A model generated the notes under the pieces. That model was not told the origin of the DNA. It did not search any database and saw only the letters and a list, made by a program, of their open reading frames with translations. The translations under genes were made by a program, and so were the position numbers. A stretch of DNA of 64,000 nt from Bermanella sp036960565 (GTDB lineage: Bacteria; Pseudomonadota; Gammaproteobacteria; Pseudomonadales; Oceanobacteraceae): the NCBI GenBank assembly GCA_036960565.1, contig JBALXQ010000032.1, positions 1 through 64,000 on the forward strand, given 5' to 3'. Of this stretch, positions 46,859 to 56,500 are shown in pieces. Numbering within the stretch: position 1 is the stretch's first letter; the number at the start of each line of letters is the position of its first letter.

Positions 46859-48080
46859 CGATCATCTCCTTAGAGGCATTGATATTTTCTACATTTTTTA
46901 ACGGTACGGTTAATACAAAACAGGCCCCACCTTGTGCCTGATTGTAATAGCCAAGTTGTCCGTGATGAGCCCGGGCTACCGCCTTAACCACTGACAAGCC
47001 TAATCCGGTGCCATTGCTCTTGGTGGTATAAAATGGTTCGGTTATTTTTTCCTGAAGTTCATTTGAAAGCCCAGATCCGTTATCAGAAACAGTAATATTG
47101 AGATTGCTATCTTGCTTTGATAATGAAACTTTTATTTTAACCTTTTCGGTTACTTCCTCCGCGGCCTCTATACCATTGGCCATTAGATTTTGAATGGCGC
47201 CAATTAGACTTTCCTGATGGCACTGTATTTTAACTCCTGCGTCTCGACTGCCTTCAATGCACACTATTTCAATATCTGCCTGACACTGTTTTTGTAAGAT
47301 ACTTTTACTTTCCTCTACTAATTCACTCAGTTGCGCCATGTCCATTAATTTATTTAGCGGAGCACTGCCACGGGCAAAAATAAGCATATCGCGCACTTGA
47401 GCTTCTATATTTTTAAGCTGACGGCTCAACTTTTTTGAAAAGCGCTGTCGAGTTTCCTCATCCAATTCTGAACTTGCCAGATGCTGAGCATAAAGCGTGG
47501 CTCCTGATAGAGGCGTTCTGACTTGATGAGCCAAACTTGCCACCATTTTCCCCATAGCCGTTAATCTTTGATTGCGAGCCAGTTTATCTTGCAACATTCG
47601 CGTTTCAGTTTGATCGGTCATTAATACAATTTGACCCGGCTCATTTTCCAAACTTGAGGTTTGAATGCTTAAACGCAAGCCCGTTTTTAAAGAGACCTCG
47701 TGACCGTCATCTTCTTTTGGACAGAAATTACGGTTGATAATATTGCGCCAAAGCTGCCCCTTTACATCCTGCTGCTGAAAGAAGCTACTCGCCGCTAAAT
47801 TGCATTCCTGCACTCGGCCCTTGCCATCTAACACCACGACACCACCAGGTAATAGATGCAATAAACTGTGTAAGCGATCGGCCAGTTGTTCCTTTTCTTT
47901 TAGTTCTTTCATGCGAGCAGCACTGACTTCAGCCAGCTCTCCTGATAGCACCTGTACCTGACTTTCCAAATTTGTATAGCTTTCGCTGAGTTGCTGAGAC
48001 ATTTCATTAAAGAGTTCAAATGCTTGACGCAAATTCTCTTTAGGCAAGGTATCTGCAACACTTCCCAATAAAGACGCCAT
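46851..48080 (-). CDS. fleS: FleS, PAS sensor histidine kinase
   Basis: 409 aa from the ATG at 48080 (AGGTG about 9 nt upstream); an upstream TTG at 48098 is less likely. A coiled coil (about 30-75) precedes a PAS domain (about 78-190), then the HisKA box with phospho-His in SLAHQVRTPLSGATLYA and the ATPase (GIEAAEEV, VSDNGSGLSNEL, NGTGLGLSVVKA). No membrane segment is visible, so it is a cytoplasmic kinase as in Pseudomonas. It forms the FleS-FleR pair. Confidence 0.95.
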   Translation of the reverse strand: MASLLGSVADTLPKENLRQAFELFNEMSQQLSESYTNLESQVQVLSGELAEVSAARMKELKEKEQLADRLHSLLHLLPGGVVVLDGKGRVQECNLAASSFFQQQDVKGQLWRNIINRNFCPKEDDGHEVSLKTGLRLSIQTSSLENEPGQIVLMTDQTETRMLQDKLARNQRLTAMGKMVASLAHQVRTPLSGATLYAQHLASSELDEETRQRFSKKLSRQLKNIEAQVRDMLIFARGSAPLNKLMDMAQLSELVEESKSILQKQCQADIEIVCIEGSRDAGVKIQCHQESLIGAIQNLMANGIEAAEEVTEKVKIKVSLSKQDSNLNITVSDNGSGLSNELQEKITEPFYTTKSNGTGLGLSVVKAVARAHHGQLGYYNQAQGGACFVLTVPLKNVENINASKEMIDE

Positions 48081-48148
48081 ATATTCCACACCTAACAAAA
48101 ATTAATAAGCCAAATTACTGGCTAAAAAACACTCTTATGTGTGTATTG

Positions 48149-48163
48149 GCAATTTGCGTGCCT
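48149..48163 (-). promoter_or_regulatory. RpoN promoter of fleSR
   Basis: The minus strand reads AGGCACGCAAATTGC, matching the consensus at every conserved position except the first T. The predicted start near 48137 leaves a leader of about 57 nt. FleQ activates this promoter in Pseudomonas. Confidence 0.75.
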
Positions 48164-48434
48164 AGCATTGTTTAAAAATATTTACGTATAAAGGAAGAGT
48201 TGTTACTTCTTTAAAGATATTAAGGGGGGATGATGTAGATTATTTTTTGGAAGAGAGTTAATTGAAATCACTTGGTTAATAAAAATTGGGTTGGAAAAGT
48301 ATTTTTCTTCGACTTATTCCTTGCTGCCATAAATGTAATTACTTGGAATTGTCTGAGCGATCAATTAATAAAGCGATGCATAATTTCATGGATGTGATGG
48401 GTCCGATGAAGAGCAGCTAAAGCCGAGGAGCCCG

Positions 48435-48711
48435 AGTTTATTAAATTAAAGCGATACAAACTGAAAAACGCCGCTCTTTGCTTATTGCATTAAATTAGAA
48501 CAATGCAGGCTGAAAAACGCCGCTCTTGGACTAAATTGGAACGATACAAACTGAAAAACGCCGCTCCTGCGCATCCATGCGCCCGCGTCATTGCCTACAT
48601 GGATGTAGGTACTTAGGATTTGCCTGGAGCAAAAATCCTGACCGTACATCCTGTACATATAAGCTCTTGCGCATCCCTGCGCCCGCTTCATACCGTACAT
48701 CCTGTACATAT
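48435..48711 (-). repeat. Hairpin repeat block C between fleQ and fleSR
   Basis: Non-coding. A motif TGAAAAACGCCGCTC is repeated at about 48461, 48511 and 48551. Then come segments shared with blocks A and B (CCTACATGGATGTAGGTAC, GCCTGGAGCAAAAATCC). A 23 bp motif beginning ACCGTACATCCTGTAC occurs twice (about 48639 and 48692). On the minus strand, GGA-loop hairpins are GTACAGGATGTAC (twice), GCGCAGGGATGCGC and GCGCATGGATGCGC. Between 48164 and 48434 the spacer shows nothing recognisable. Confidence 0.7.
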
Positions 48712-48735
48712 AAAAAACGCTCCCGAAGGAGCGTT
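48712..48735 (-). terminator. Intrinsic terminator of fleQ
   Basis: On the minus strand AACGCTCC-TTCG-GGAGCGTT is followed by TTTT: a perfect 8 bp stem with a stable UUCG tetraloop, 65 bp past the fleQ stop. Confidence 0.9.
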
Positions 48736-48800
48736 GAAGTGGGCTGGTCAGCCTGGAGACAAAGTGGCTTACAGCCTTTTCTCTTCTTCATCCAATTTAA

Positions 48801-50273
48801 CTACAACTCCTCCTCTTCCATGGGTTCTTTTTCTTTACGCTGTAAACCATATTTACGCATTTTTTCAACCAGAGTTGTCCGGCGAATTTTTAACTTTTCT
48901 GCGGCTCGGGCCACTACACCACAGGCATCATCCAGAGCCTGTTGAATAAGTGAACGTTCCAAATGAGTTAGATAGTCTTTAAGATCTATCCCATTAACAG
49001 GTAAAAGAGCTGGTGTATCCAAACCCACTAAACCTGGCTCACTGGGTAAGGCAACCGCTTCGGGTAAGTTAGAGCTTTCATCATCCCCTTCATCAACATG
49101 ACGAAACTTAGGCGGTAACTCGGGCACGCCCACCACACCATAGGGATGCAGTATAGCCAAGCGCTCCACTAGATTAGCAATTTCTCTAACATTGCCATGC
49201 CAGTCATGCCTGCAAAGGGACATAATTGCAGCGCTGTTAAATCGAATTGAACCGCGCTTTTCATTTTCCATGCGAGAAATGAGTTCATTTAACAAAAGAG
49301 GGATGTCTTCTCGGCGCTCTCTTAAGGGCGGAACTTCCAACGGAAAAACATTTAATCGATAATAAAGGTCTTCACGGAAGGTCTCTTCACTGACCATTTT
49401 CTCTAAATCTTTATGGGTAGCAGCAATAATGCGTACATTGGTTTTTATGGTCTTAGTGCCACCTACTCTTTCGTAATTACGCTCTTGTAATACACGTAAC
49501 ATTTTTACCTGCATGGCCAGAGGTAAATCACCTATTTCATCTAAAAATAGCGTACCGCCCTCGGCCATTTCAAAACGGCCTAAGCGGGTACTGATGGCAC
49601 CAGTAAAGGCACCTTTTTCATGGCCAAATAATTCACTCTCAATTAATTCCTGAGGAATGGCGCCACAGTTAACAGGAACAAAGGGGCCGTCGCGGCGATC
49701 ACTGTGATAATGCAGGTTACGAGCGACTACTTCTTTACCTGTGCCGCTTTCGCCAGTAATGAGGACCGTGACATCTTTGTTGGCCACCTGATGCATGAGC
49801 TCACGCACATATTGAATTTGACGACTGGTGCCCACTAAGGAACGAAATAATTGCACTTGACGGCGCTCACCGCGGACTCGGTTATGAGCATAGTGTTCGC
49901 GATAAATTTGGGCTCGATGTAGGTTGTCTAGCAATTTATTGTAGCTGGGGGGCATGGTCACATGACCAATGAGGGCACGGCGCAAATCATCAGATATGTC
50001 TTCGGGAAGCTCTTCATCTCCCACATAAATAATGGGCATACCTTTATCCCATTCACTTATGCTGGCTAATATTTCACTTAAAGATTGTTTGTGGGAATTG
50101 CCCAGAATTAAGGCCACGATCTCTTGGGGGTCTTCTAATTCATTGGCGACTTTTTTCCAGGAACCGGTATCACTTGGATAGGACCCCTCTCCCAAAAAAT
50201 CAAGCAACACGCGCATATCATGCTTACGCTGCTCGTCGTCGTCCACTAACAAGACCTTAATCTCTCGCCACAT
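48801..50273 (-). CDS. fleQ: FleQ, master flagellar regulator and cyclic di-GMP receptor
   Basis: 490 aa. The atypical receiver (MWREIKVLLVDDDEQRKHDM) lacks an Asp at the usual phosphorylation site (VALILGNSHK). The AAA+ domain has GESGTGKEVVARNLHYHS and GAFTGAIS; the C-terminal helix-turn-helix is RAAEKLKIRRTTLVEKMRKY. The preceding arginine-switch segment LFRSLVGTSR matches the cyclic di-GMP site of P. aeruginosa FleQ. It activates RpoN promoters for fleSR, flhA, fliE, fliL and others, and is restrained by FleN. It ends with a strong terminator at 48712-48735. Confidence 0.97.
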   Translation of the reverse strand: MWREIKVLLVDDDEQRKHDMRVLLDFLGEGSYPSDTGSWKKVANELEDPQEIVALILGNSHKQSLSEILASISEWDKGMPIIYVGDEELPEDISDDLRRALIGHVTMPPSYNKLLDNLHRAQIYREHYAHNRVRGERRQVQLFRSLVGTSRQIQYVRELMHQVANKDVTVLITGESGTGKEVVARNLHYHSDRRDGPFVPVNCGAIPQELIESELFGHEKGAFTGAISTRLGRFEMAEGGTLFLDEIGDLPLAMQVKMLRVLQERNYERVGGTKTIKTNVRIIAATHKDLEKMVSEETFREDLYYRLNVFPLEVPPLRERREDIPLLLNELISRMENEKRGSIRFNSAAIMSLCRHDWHGNVREIANLVERLAILHPYGVVGVPELPPKFRHVDEGDDESSNLPEAVALPSEPGLVGLDTPALLPVNGIDLKDYLTHLERSLIQQALDDACGVVARAAEKLKIRRTTLVEKMRKYGLQRKEKEPMEEEEL

Positions 50274-50642
50274 GATGCTTCCTTAGCCCATTTAGCAACG
50301 GCACAAATGCCATTAAATTTGCCATTTAATTGACCAACAAAATATAGTTAAGTATCCATTTCTATATAGGTCAAATAAGTGACGTGTTTAGGTTGTTATT
50401 TTTATTATTTAGTTATTATTGGCACGATTTATCTTATTTATTTTCTTATTCTTTAGCGCCATGCTTTATTCTTGACAAAAAAAATGCGAACTGTAAACAA
50501 CTTTTTGCATTATTTTGTAACTTACTGTTTTAGATTTTTCGAAATAAGCAATAACCCAACAGGATAAACGTCAAGTTATTGGTGGATATAAATAGCAGCT
50601 CACTATTTGAAAACGAAATATTTATTAGTTTCGGCCATCATT
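50274..50642 (-). other. Spacer between fliS and fleQ
   Basis: 369 bp, strongly AT-rich, without a credible gene. Pseudomonas carries a second fliS-like or fliT gene here; none is present. A possible housekeeping -35 (TTGACC, near 50372 on the minus strand) is not followed by a well-spaced -10. FleQ is usually transcribed from a sigma-70 promoter, which may lie here. Confidence 0.45.
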
Positions 50643-51086
50643 TCAAACGGACAGAGAGCTTTTTAAATTGGTTTCTACCACCTTGCCCTGACCTTTCAAA
50701 TCTTCATAGGTCTCACGAATACCTTCCCAACCTGATTTTATTTCCAACAATAGGCCCATGACTTCAGTAATAATATCGTTATCGTTTAAGCGATTGGCCT
50801 CAAATAGTCGGCGACTCATATAGTCATATAAACGCTCTAGGTTCATACTAATATCACCACCACGTTCGTGGTCGAGACTTTCCTGAAGGCTACCCAGAAT
50901 TTCCACTACTTGACCAATTTTTTCATTCTTTTTCTCTACCTCACGCTGTTCAATAAAGCTCTTTGCCATAGCAAGGCGAGTTAACGATCCTTCCAAAAGA
51001 AGCTGAATTAGTTTGTGAGGATCTGCTTCCATAACTTCAGTTTGTAAACTGACCTGACTGTATCCCTTGGCACCTTTTGAGTACAT
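50643..51086 (-). CDS. fliS: FliS, flagellin export chaperone
   Basis: 147 aa. The N-terminus MYSKGAKGYSQVSLQTEVME and PHKLIQLLLEGSLTRLAMAK are typical; the core block DISMNLERLYDYMSRRLFEA is intact. FliS binds the flagellin C-terminus and prevents early polymerisation. It has to serve a 1300-residue flagellin here. It is separated from fliD by a plus-strand methyltransferase gene, whereas these two genes are normally adjacent. Confidence 0.95.
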   Translation of the reverse strand: MYSKGAKGYSQVSLQTEVMEADPHKLIQLLLEGSLTRLAMAKSFIEQREVEKKNEKIGQVVEILGSLQESLDHERGGDISMNLERLYDYMSRRLFEANRLNDNDIITEVMGLLLEIKSGWEGIRETYEDLKGQGKVVETNLKSSLSV

Positions 51087-51269
51087 GCCTATCTCCTGCT
51101 GGACGCCTTAACATTAGTACCGCTTCAATAATGTTAACGACGGAATTACAAGATACTTTAGTATTTCTTGTAAATTATCTGTCTAAATCTGTTCAATATT
51201 ACGGCAATTAATTTCCTCTACAAAATAGAGTTTAATATAGGCATTTGATTTCATTAGGTTTTCCGTTAT

Positions 51270-51284
51270 TGGCATAAGACGTGC
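51270..51284 (+). promoter_or_regulatory. RpoN promoter of the TPR-methyltransferase gene
   Basis: TGGCATAAGACGTGC has correct GG/GC spacing and a good -24 half. The predicted start near 51296 lies 42 nt before the ATG at 51338. It would place this gene in the flagellar regulon. Confidence 0.5.
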
Positions 51285-51337
51285 GTATTCCCCCATTATC
51301 ATCAATCAAATACTCATTTAATTTTATAGGGGGCTTT

Positions 51338-53407
51338 ATGACTGCACTACAGGGCAGGAAACTAGTAAAAACAGTCAGCCGTAAAAAAGCCCAAGAAGCA
51401 AAGCTCAATTATAAACTCGCTTACGATGCCTTTCATAAGACTCAGATAGATACAACTTCTCTGCAAAGCAACCTATCACTTTTGGCTCAAGCTAAGGCCG
51501 ATATAAAGAAAGCCATTGAGTTTTCTCCATCAGATGGCGATAGCTTAAACCTTTTGGCTAGAATTGAATTAGAAACAGGAAATTTTCAGTCTGCACAACA
51601 AGCTATATTCCTATCGCTAGCAGAGTCTCCTGAGAATGGAGGCTATTGGTATAGTGCTGGCCATATTTATTTGGCCCAGCAGGATATTGAAAATGCAAAA
51701 CAAGCATTTAGAAATGCCATTAAATTTGCACCTAAAGAAACAAGGGCCGAGGTTAGCCTTGCCTATACACTTGCGCAAGATGGGGAAATAATAGAAGCAT
51801 TTGGCCAGTATAGAGAACTTGCTAAAACGCAGGGAAATGATTTACATATTCGTTCACAAGTTGTAGATCTTGCCAGTCAAATAAAGGCCGATTTTTACGA
51901 CCTTGAATTGGAACAAGATCTCATAAGTTATTTAAAATGGGATAAGGTCAACCTGAATCAACTTGGAAGCTTAGTTTGTAGCCTTTTAGAATTTAAATTT
52001 CATCTTAATTCCCAGGGAAGCGCCACTGATTTTGATGGCATTGCCAATAGCACTCTGTTTATTTCAGCGCTTCGTAATACCTTGATAAAAAGTGAGTTAA
52101 TAGAAAAACTCATTATGGCCTTACGTCATGAGCTATTAACCCACAGCACCCAGCAAGGTCAATTGAGTAAAAATCACATTTCCCTTTGCCAGGCAATATC
52201 CTTTTATGGCTTACGAAATGAATATATTTTACCCAACACAGATGCTGAAATAGAAATGGTGTCCGCTTTGAAATCTATCGCAGATCAATCACTTACACAA
52301 TTTGGTTGTAAAGCACTAGACATATCAGGGGCCCTATTATTACTTAGCATGTATGAGACTTGGCAGGGGCTAAGTGAGTTTAATACACTGATGAACTTTG
52401 AAGATAATTCATGGCCAGAAGTGACTTATGAAATAAAGAAATGTCATGAAAAATATTATAAAATTAGCCACTATGAATTTGACAGCTTAACGGGAATACC
52501 AACCGTTAAAGAAAACAAGGTTAAAAATCAATATGAAAAATATCCCTATCCTAGATGGGACACTTTAGACTACAAAAAAAATGTTAATTATGGAATCGCA
52601 TTACGCCATGAATTCAAGCATGCAGACCTGCCTAATTATTTATACGAGAAAGATCTTAAGATACTAATTGCGGGCTGTGGAACCGGAAGACACGCCTTAA
52701 ATGTGGCAAAATATTTCGACGATGTGGATGTATTAGCGATAGACATTAGCCAAAACAGTCTAGCCTATGCAAAACATAAAGCCATTGAATTTGAAATCGA
52801 TAATATCCAATTTAAGCTAGCCGACATAACTAAATTGCCTATTTTACAGGAAAAATTTAGCATTATTGAATGCTCTGGTGTGTTGCATCATATTAGGTAT
52901 TACAAAAAAGCCCTATCCAATTTATTAGTAAATTTAAAACCAAATGGCCTCATAAAAATTTCTTTATATAGCGCAAGAAGCAGAGAGCCAATCAACCAAG
53001 TTAGAGAAATATATGACATAGAAAAAAACGAGTGCAATGAACACAAAGTTAAAGTAATACGTCACGCTATTATGAAAAGTAATGCAATAGAAAATCAAAC
53101 TAGTATTACCCACTCAGATGATTTTTATAGTTTGAGTGGAACCATAGACCTATTATTTCATGAATATGAAAAACATTTCACTCCACTTACCATTAGAAAC
53201 CTTTGCAATGAATTTCAACTAAATTGGCTAGGATTTAGCAATCTAAGCCATAAAGTTAAAAGCGACTTCATGTCTTTTCATGGTAAGAAATCAGACTTAC
53301 TTAACCTAAAGCAATGGGATGATTTTGAAGAAGCTTACCCAAATACATTTTCAAATATGTTTCAATTCTATTGCCAATACCAACCTAAATTAAAACTTAA
53401 CCGTTAA
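51338..53407 (+). CDS. TPR-repeat SAM-dependent methyltransferase, flagellin-modification candidate
   Basis: 689 aa from the ATG at 51338 (AGGGGGC 4 nt upstream); the frame extends to a GTG at 51281, but that codon overlaps the -12 promoter element. Tetratricopeptide-like helices occupy about residues 25-185. A class I methyltransferase fold starts near residue 440 with ILIAGCGTGRHALNVAKYFD, VLAIDISQNSLAYAKHKAIE and the motif ECSGVLHHI. The target is not known. Its location between fliD and fliS, opposite in strand, and its RpoN promoter suggest modification of flagellin or of its glycan. Codon use looks more AT-rich than in its neighbours, perhaps a sign of transfer. Confidence 0.8.
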   Translation: MTALQGRKLVKTVSRKKAQEAKLNYKLAYDAFHKTQIDTTSLQSNLSLLAQAKADIKKAIEFSPSDGDSLNLLARIELETGNFQSAQQAIFLSLAESPENGGYWYSAGHIYLAQQDIENAKQAFRNAIKFAPKETRAEVSLAYTLAQDGEIIEAFGQYRELAKTQGNDLHIRSQVVDLASQIKADFYDLELEQDLISYLKWDKVNLNQLGSLVCSLLEFKFHLNSQGSATDFDGIANSTLFISALRNTLIKSELIEKLIMALRHELLTHSTQQGQLSKNHISLCQAISFYGLRNEYILPNTDAEIEMVSALKSIADQSLTQFGCKALDISGALLLLSMYETWQGLSEFNTLMNFEDNSWPEVTYEIKKCHEKYYKISHYEFDSLTGIPTVKENKVKNQYEKYPYPRWDTLDYKKNVNYGIALRHEFKHADLPNYLYEKDLKILIAGCGTGRHALNVAKYFDDVDVLAIDISQNSLAYAKHKAIEFEIDNIQFKLADITKLPILQEKFSIIECSGVLHHIRYYKKALSNLLVNLKPNGLIKISLYSARSREPINQVREIYDIEKNECNEHKVKVIRHAIMKSNAIENQTSITHSDDFYSLSGTIDLLFHEYEKHFTPLTIRNLCNEFQLNWLGFSNLSHKVKSDFMSFHGKKSDLLNLKQWDDFEEAYPNTFSNMFQFYCQYQPKLKLNR

Positions 53408-53472
53408 AATCCTAGATACTCAGACCCACTTTATCTTTTGATAACGGCTAAAACTAAGATTTCTTACAGAAC

Positions 53473-53505
53473 CAAAAAAGCCACTCAACAATGGGATTGT
53501 TGAGT
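53473..53505 (-). terminator. Intrinsic terminator of fliD
   Basis: A perfect 10 bp stem ACTCAACAAT / ATTGTTGAGT with loop CCC (minus strand), followed by GGC and TTTTTT. It lies between the convergent fliD and methyltransferase genes and could also work weakly for the latter. Confidence 0.85.
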
Positions 53506-53548
53506 ATAAATTACATCAATTTTATTATTTTTTCATCTTACTCTTTAC

Positions 53549-56500
53549 TTATTTACCTGCCGCGGCATAAGCTTCAAATTGCTGAGTTAAAAAGCTCTCT
53601 GTTGTTTTAATAGTAGCAATAATGCTATCTGCGGCTAAAAATTTTGCTCGTAATAACGTTTCTTGAGCAGCCATTCTAATATCTAACTCTGCTTGCTGCT
53701 CAGCAAAACCGGCAAGGTCATCATTTAAACCATCTACTTTTAAATTAAGGGTACCTGTATTAGTTTTAAGATAGGTTTCAAGTAGAGTATTGAGCTGATC
53801 TGCTAATCCCGAGATATAATTAATAGTGCCTCTGTCGCCAGTTGCCCCCCCTAATACTTTTATTCGAACACCACTGGCTCCATCAACTTCCCCGACAGCA
53901 TTGCTACCTACTTCACCATCAGCCTGGCCAGATTCAAAACCATAAGCGGTAATGGCAGCAGCTGATACTGTTGTCATTGTTACCTGCGACGTTGAGCCGG
54001 TAATATTAGAAATAAGGCCAATTTTTCCAAATAATGAAGATGCTGCATCACTGGTGTATTCAGCTTTAACGCTATAGCTTGCGCTAGAAAATGCACTGGT
54101 TGCATTAACACCAGACTCCAGAGCTGCAGCCAACGCATCACCAGTGGCATAGGTTCCTTGAGATATGGTTACTTCAGCTTCCACCCCGTTAAGGTTCATG
54201 GTAAAGGTGTCATTGGTACTATCCACCACTACCGCTGCACTAATGATTGCAGACTGATTAGCTACATAATAACCGTTTGTGGCGTCTGTGTTTCCACTTT
54301 GCGCCGCGAGATATTGCCCCGAACCATTTGCTACTACACCATTAATGGTTCCCTCTACATCCGTCCCGGTTGTCACCGTTGTTTCAGAGCCATCTGGTAA
54401 ATGAATACCCAGGGCAGATGAAGCGATGCTACTGGCAGCGGTAAATTCTAGAGTAGTTGCATTACCACCTATGGTAATTTCTAAATGCCCAGTGCCATTA
54501 TCACTATCATTTATATAATCAACATTGGCGGTTACGTCGTAGCCAAATTTTACATCATCACTCACACCAAATGCGTCGTAGCCATCGGTTTTCGTTTCTG
54601 CAACCAGTCCCATATTGGCAGTGGTCGTACCGGCAATATTAGAAATTTGAATAGAAGCGCTGGAGCCAAAAGTATTGGCGGTTTTCACACCAAGTTTAGA
54701 AGCCGTTTCCAATATTAGCTGACTTGTGCCATCTAATTTGGCTACAACATCCCCTGCCTGAAATTGCCCCGAAGCTTCAAGTGCGGTATCAATTGCAGTT
54801 TGAATGGCACTAAGGGTATCGTCTTCATCGCCAGAGCTTGCATCTGTATTAACATCAACACTCATAGTGACACCGTCTACCGTCATATCAAAAGTGGCGT
54901 TATTGGCGCCACTAAAATCAATTCCTGCAGCAATCACCGCACCTGCTGTGGTTTGAGAGCCCCGGCCATCACTGGATACTTGTAAGTACTCGGTATGGCC
55001 TGTGGTATCGGTTGTTAATACTAAGCCTGTACCAGACAAAGAAGCCGTCACCACTCCGCCACCAAACGATGCATCTAACGCTGTTTGAATATCGACAATA
55101 TTGTCTGCTGGAGTGGTATTAATGATCACTTCCTGAGATGTGCCATTAACATTCAGAACAAAGCCCGCATTGCTAGCATTAAAGTCGATAACAGTTGATA
55201 TATCTCGAGTACCCACATCACTGGAAGCACCCACTACCAAGCCAGTAAAATTAGCATCCACTCCTAACGCAGTATTAATGGCTGTTTCCACCGCAGTGGC
55301 AATATCATTACCCGTTGTGTATGTCCCTGCTGCTACTTCAATTGTTGTGGCGGTGGCGATGCCATCTAGAGTGAAGTCAAAAGTTGCGTCACTTGCTGCA
55401 AGCGTCAAGCCTGCATCTCTACCATTAGTTTGCGCACCGTCGTCGTCATTCAGGCCTAATAAAGTATCTGTAGCAGTGACACCTATCGCAGTTATTTCAA
55501 TTGATTTTGCGCTGCCTACCGCTGAGGTGGTAAAAACTAATTTATTATTATTATCAAATGAAGCAGTAACATCACCTGATAGCGCCGTTGCATCTATCGC
55601 ATTTTGTACTGCTTGTAATATGTCATTGCGATCACCAAATACACTGTCGCCATTTAAATCACTACTAGATGCATCTTCATTTACGGTAACTGCAACCGCG
55701 CCGCCGCCATCAACGTCTAATGAAAATGTGGCATTGGTTAAGTTAAAATTAATGCCATCGGTTGTGGCCACACTGGCATCGGCCGGAACGGTACTGGCGC
55801 CTAGCCCCACTAAATAAGAAGAACTGAGTGCCGATAGGTCTGAACCGTCAAAGGTACCAATACCTAATTCATTAATGCCTAACGAGTTAGCCGAGTTAGT
55901 ATCCACACTGGTAAACGATACTTGGGAAGAGGACCCATATTTATTAGAAATAATATCAAAACGATAGTTAGCTGAATCATAAGTCACCGAAACTTTTGCA
56001 CCGTTAGACGACAAGTCTGAGGTACCATTAATTTTTGATTGAAGCTCTGCCGCTAACGAGTCCCCAGTGGTGTAACTTCCCTGTGCTAGCGTAAAACTAC
56101 CTGTATTACCATCCACATTAATTGTGTATTCATCATTGGCATCATCAATCTCCACAGCTGTTGCAAAATCTAAGGTGGATACAATCGCACCTTCAAACGC
56201 CCCTTTGCTGGCTAATGTGGTGATATTAATGTCATATTCACCCGCTTTGGTATTGATAGAATCATTACTGTATTCAATGAGTGAATCAGTTGTGGCGCCG
56301 CTAACGCCAAAAATATTAATCACCGTATCTCTATCATCCGACATTGCTGCAAGAAACTTAGAGACACTAAATTTTAATCTGAATTCATTGTTTTGATCTC
56401 TTTCAATACCCAGCTCTGCAAAAGATTCAAATTCTTTTCCACTTATGCCATTGACCGCGCTCGCCAAAATATTATTCACACCCAACATGGCACTTCTAAT

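Noticed and set aside
48482..48949. Small frames in repeat block C and across the fleQ end
   Set aside because: Repeat translations or shadows of fleQ; no start signals.
50274..50642. A fliT or second fliS gene expected between fliS and fleQ
   Set aside because: No frame of suitable length or sequence on either strand.
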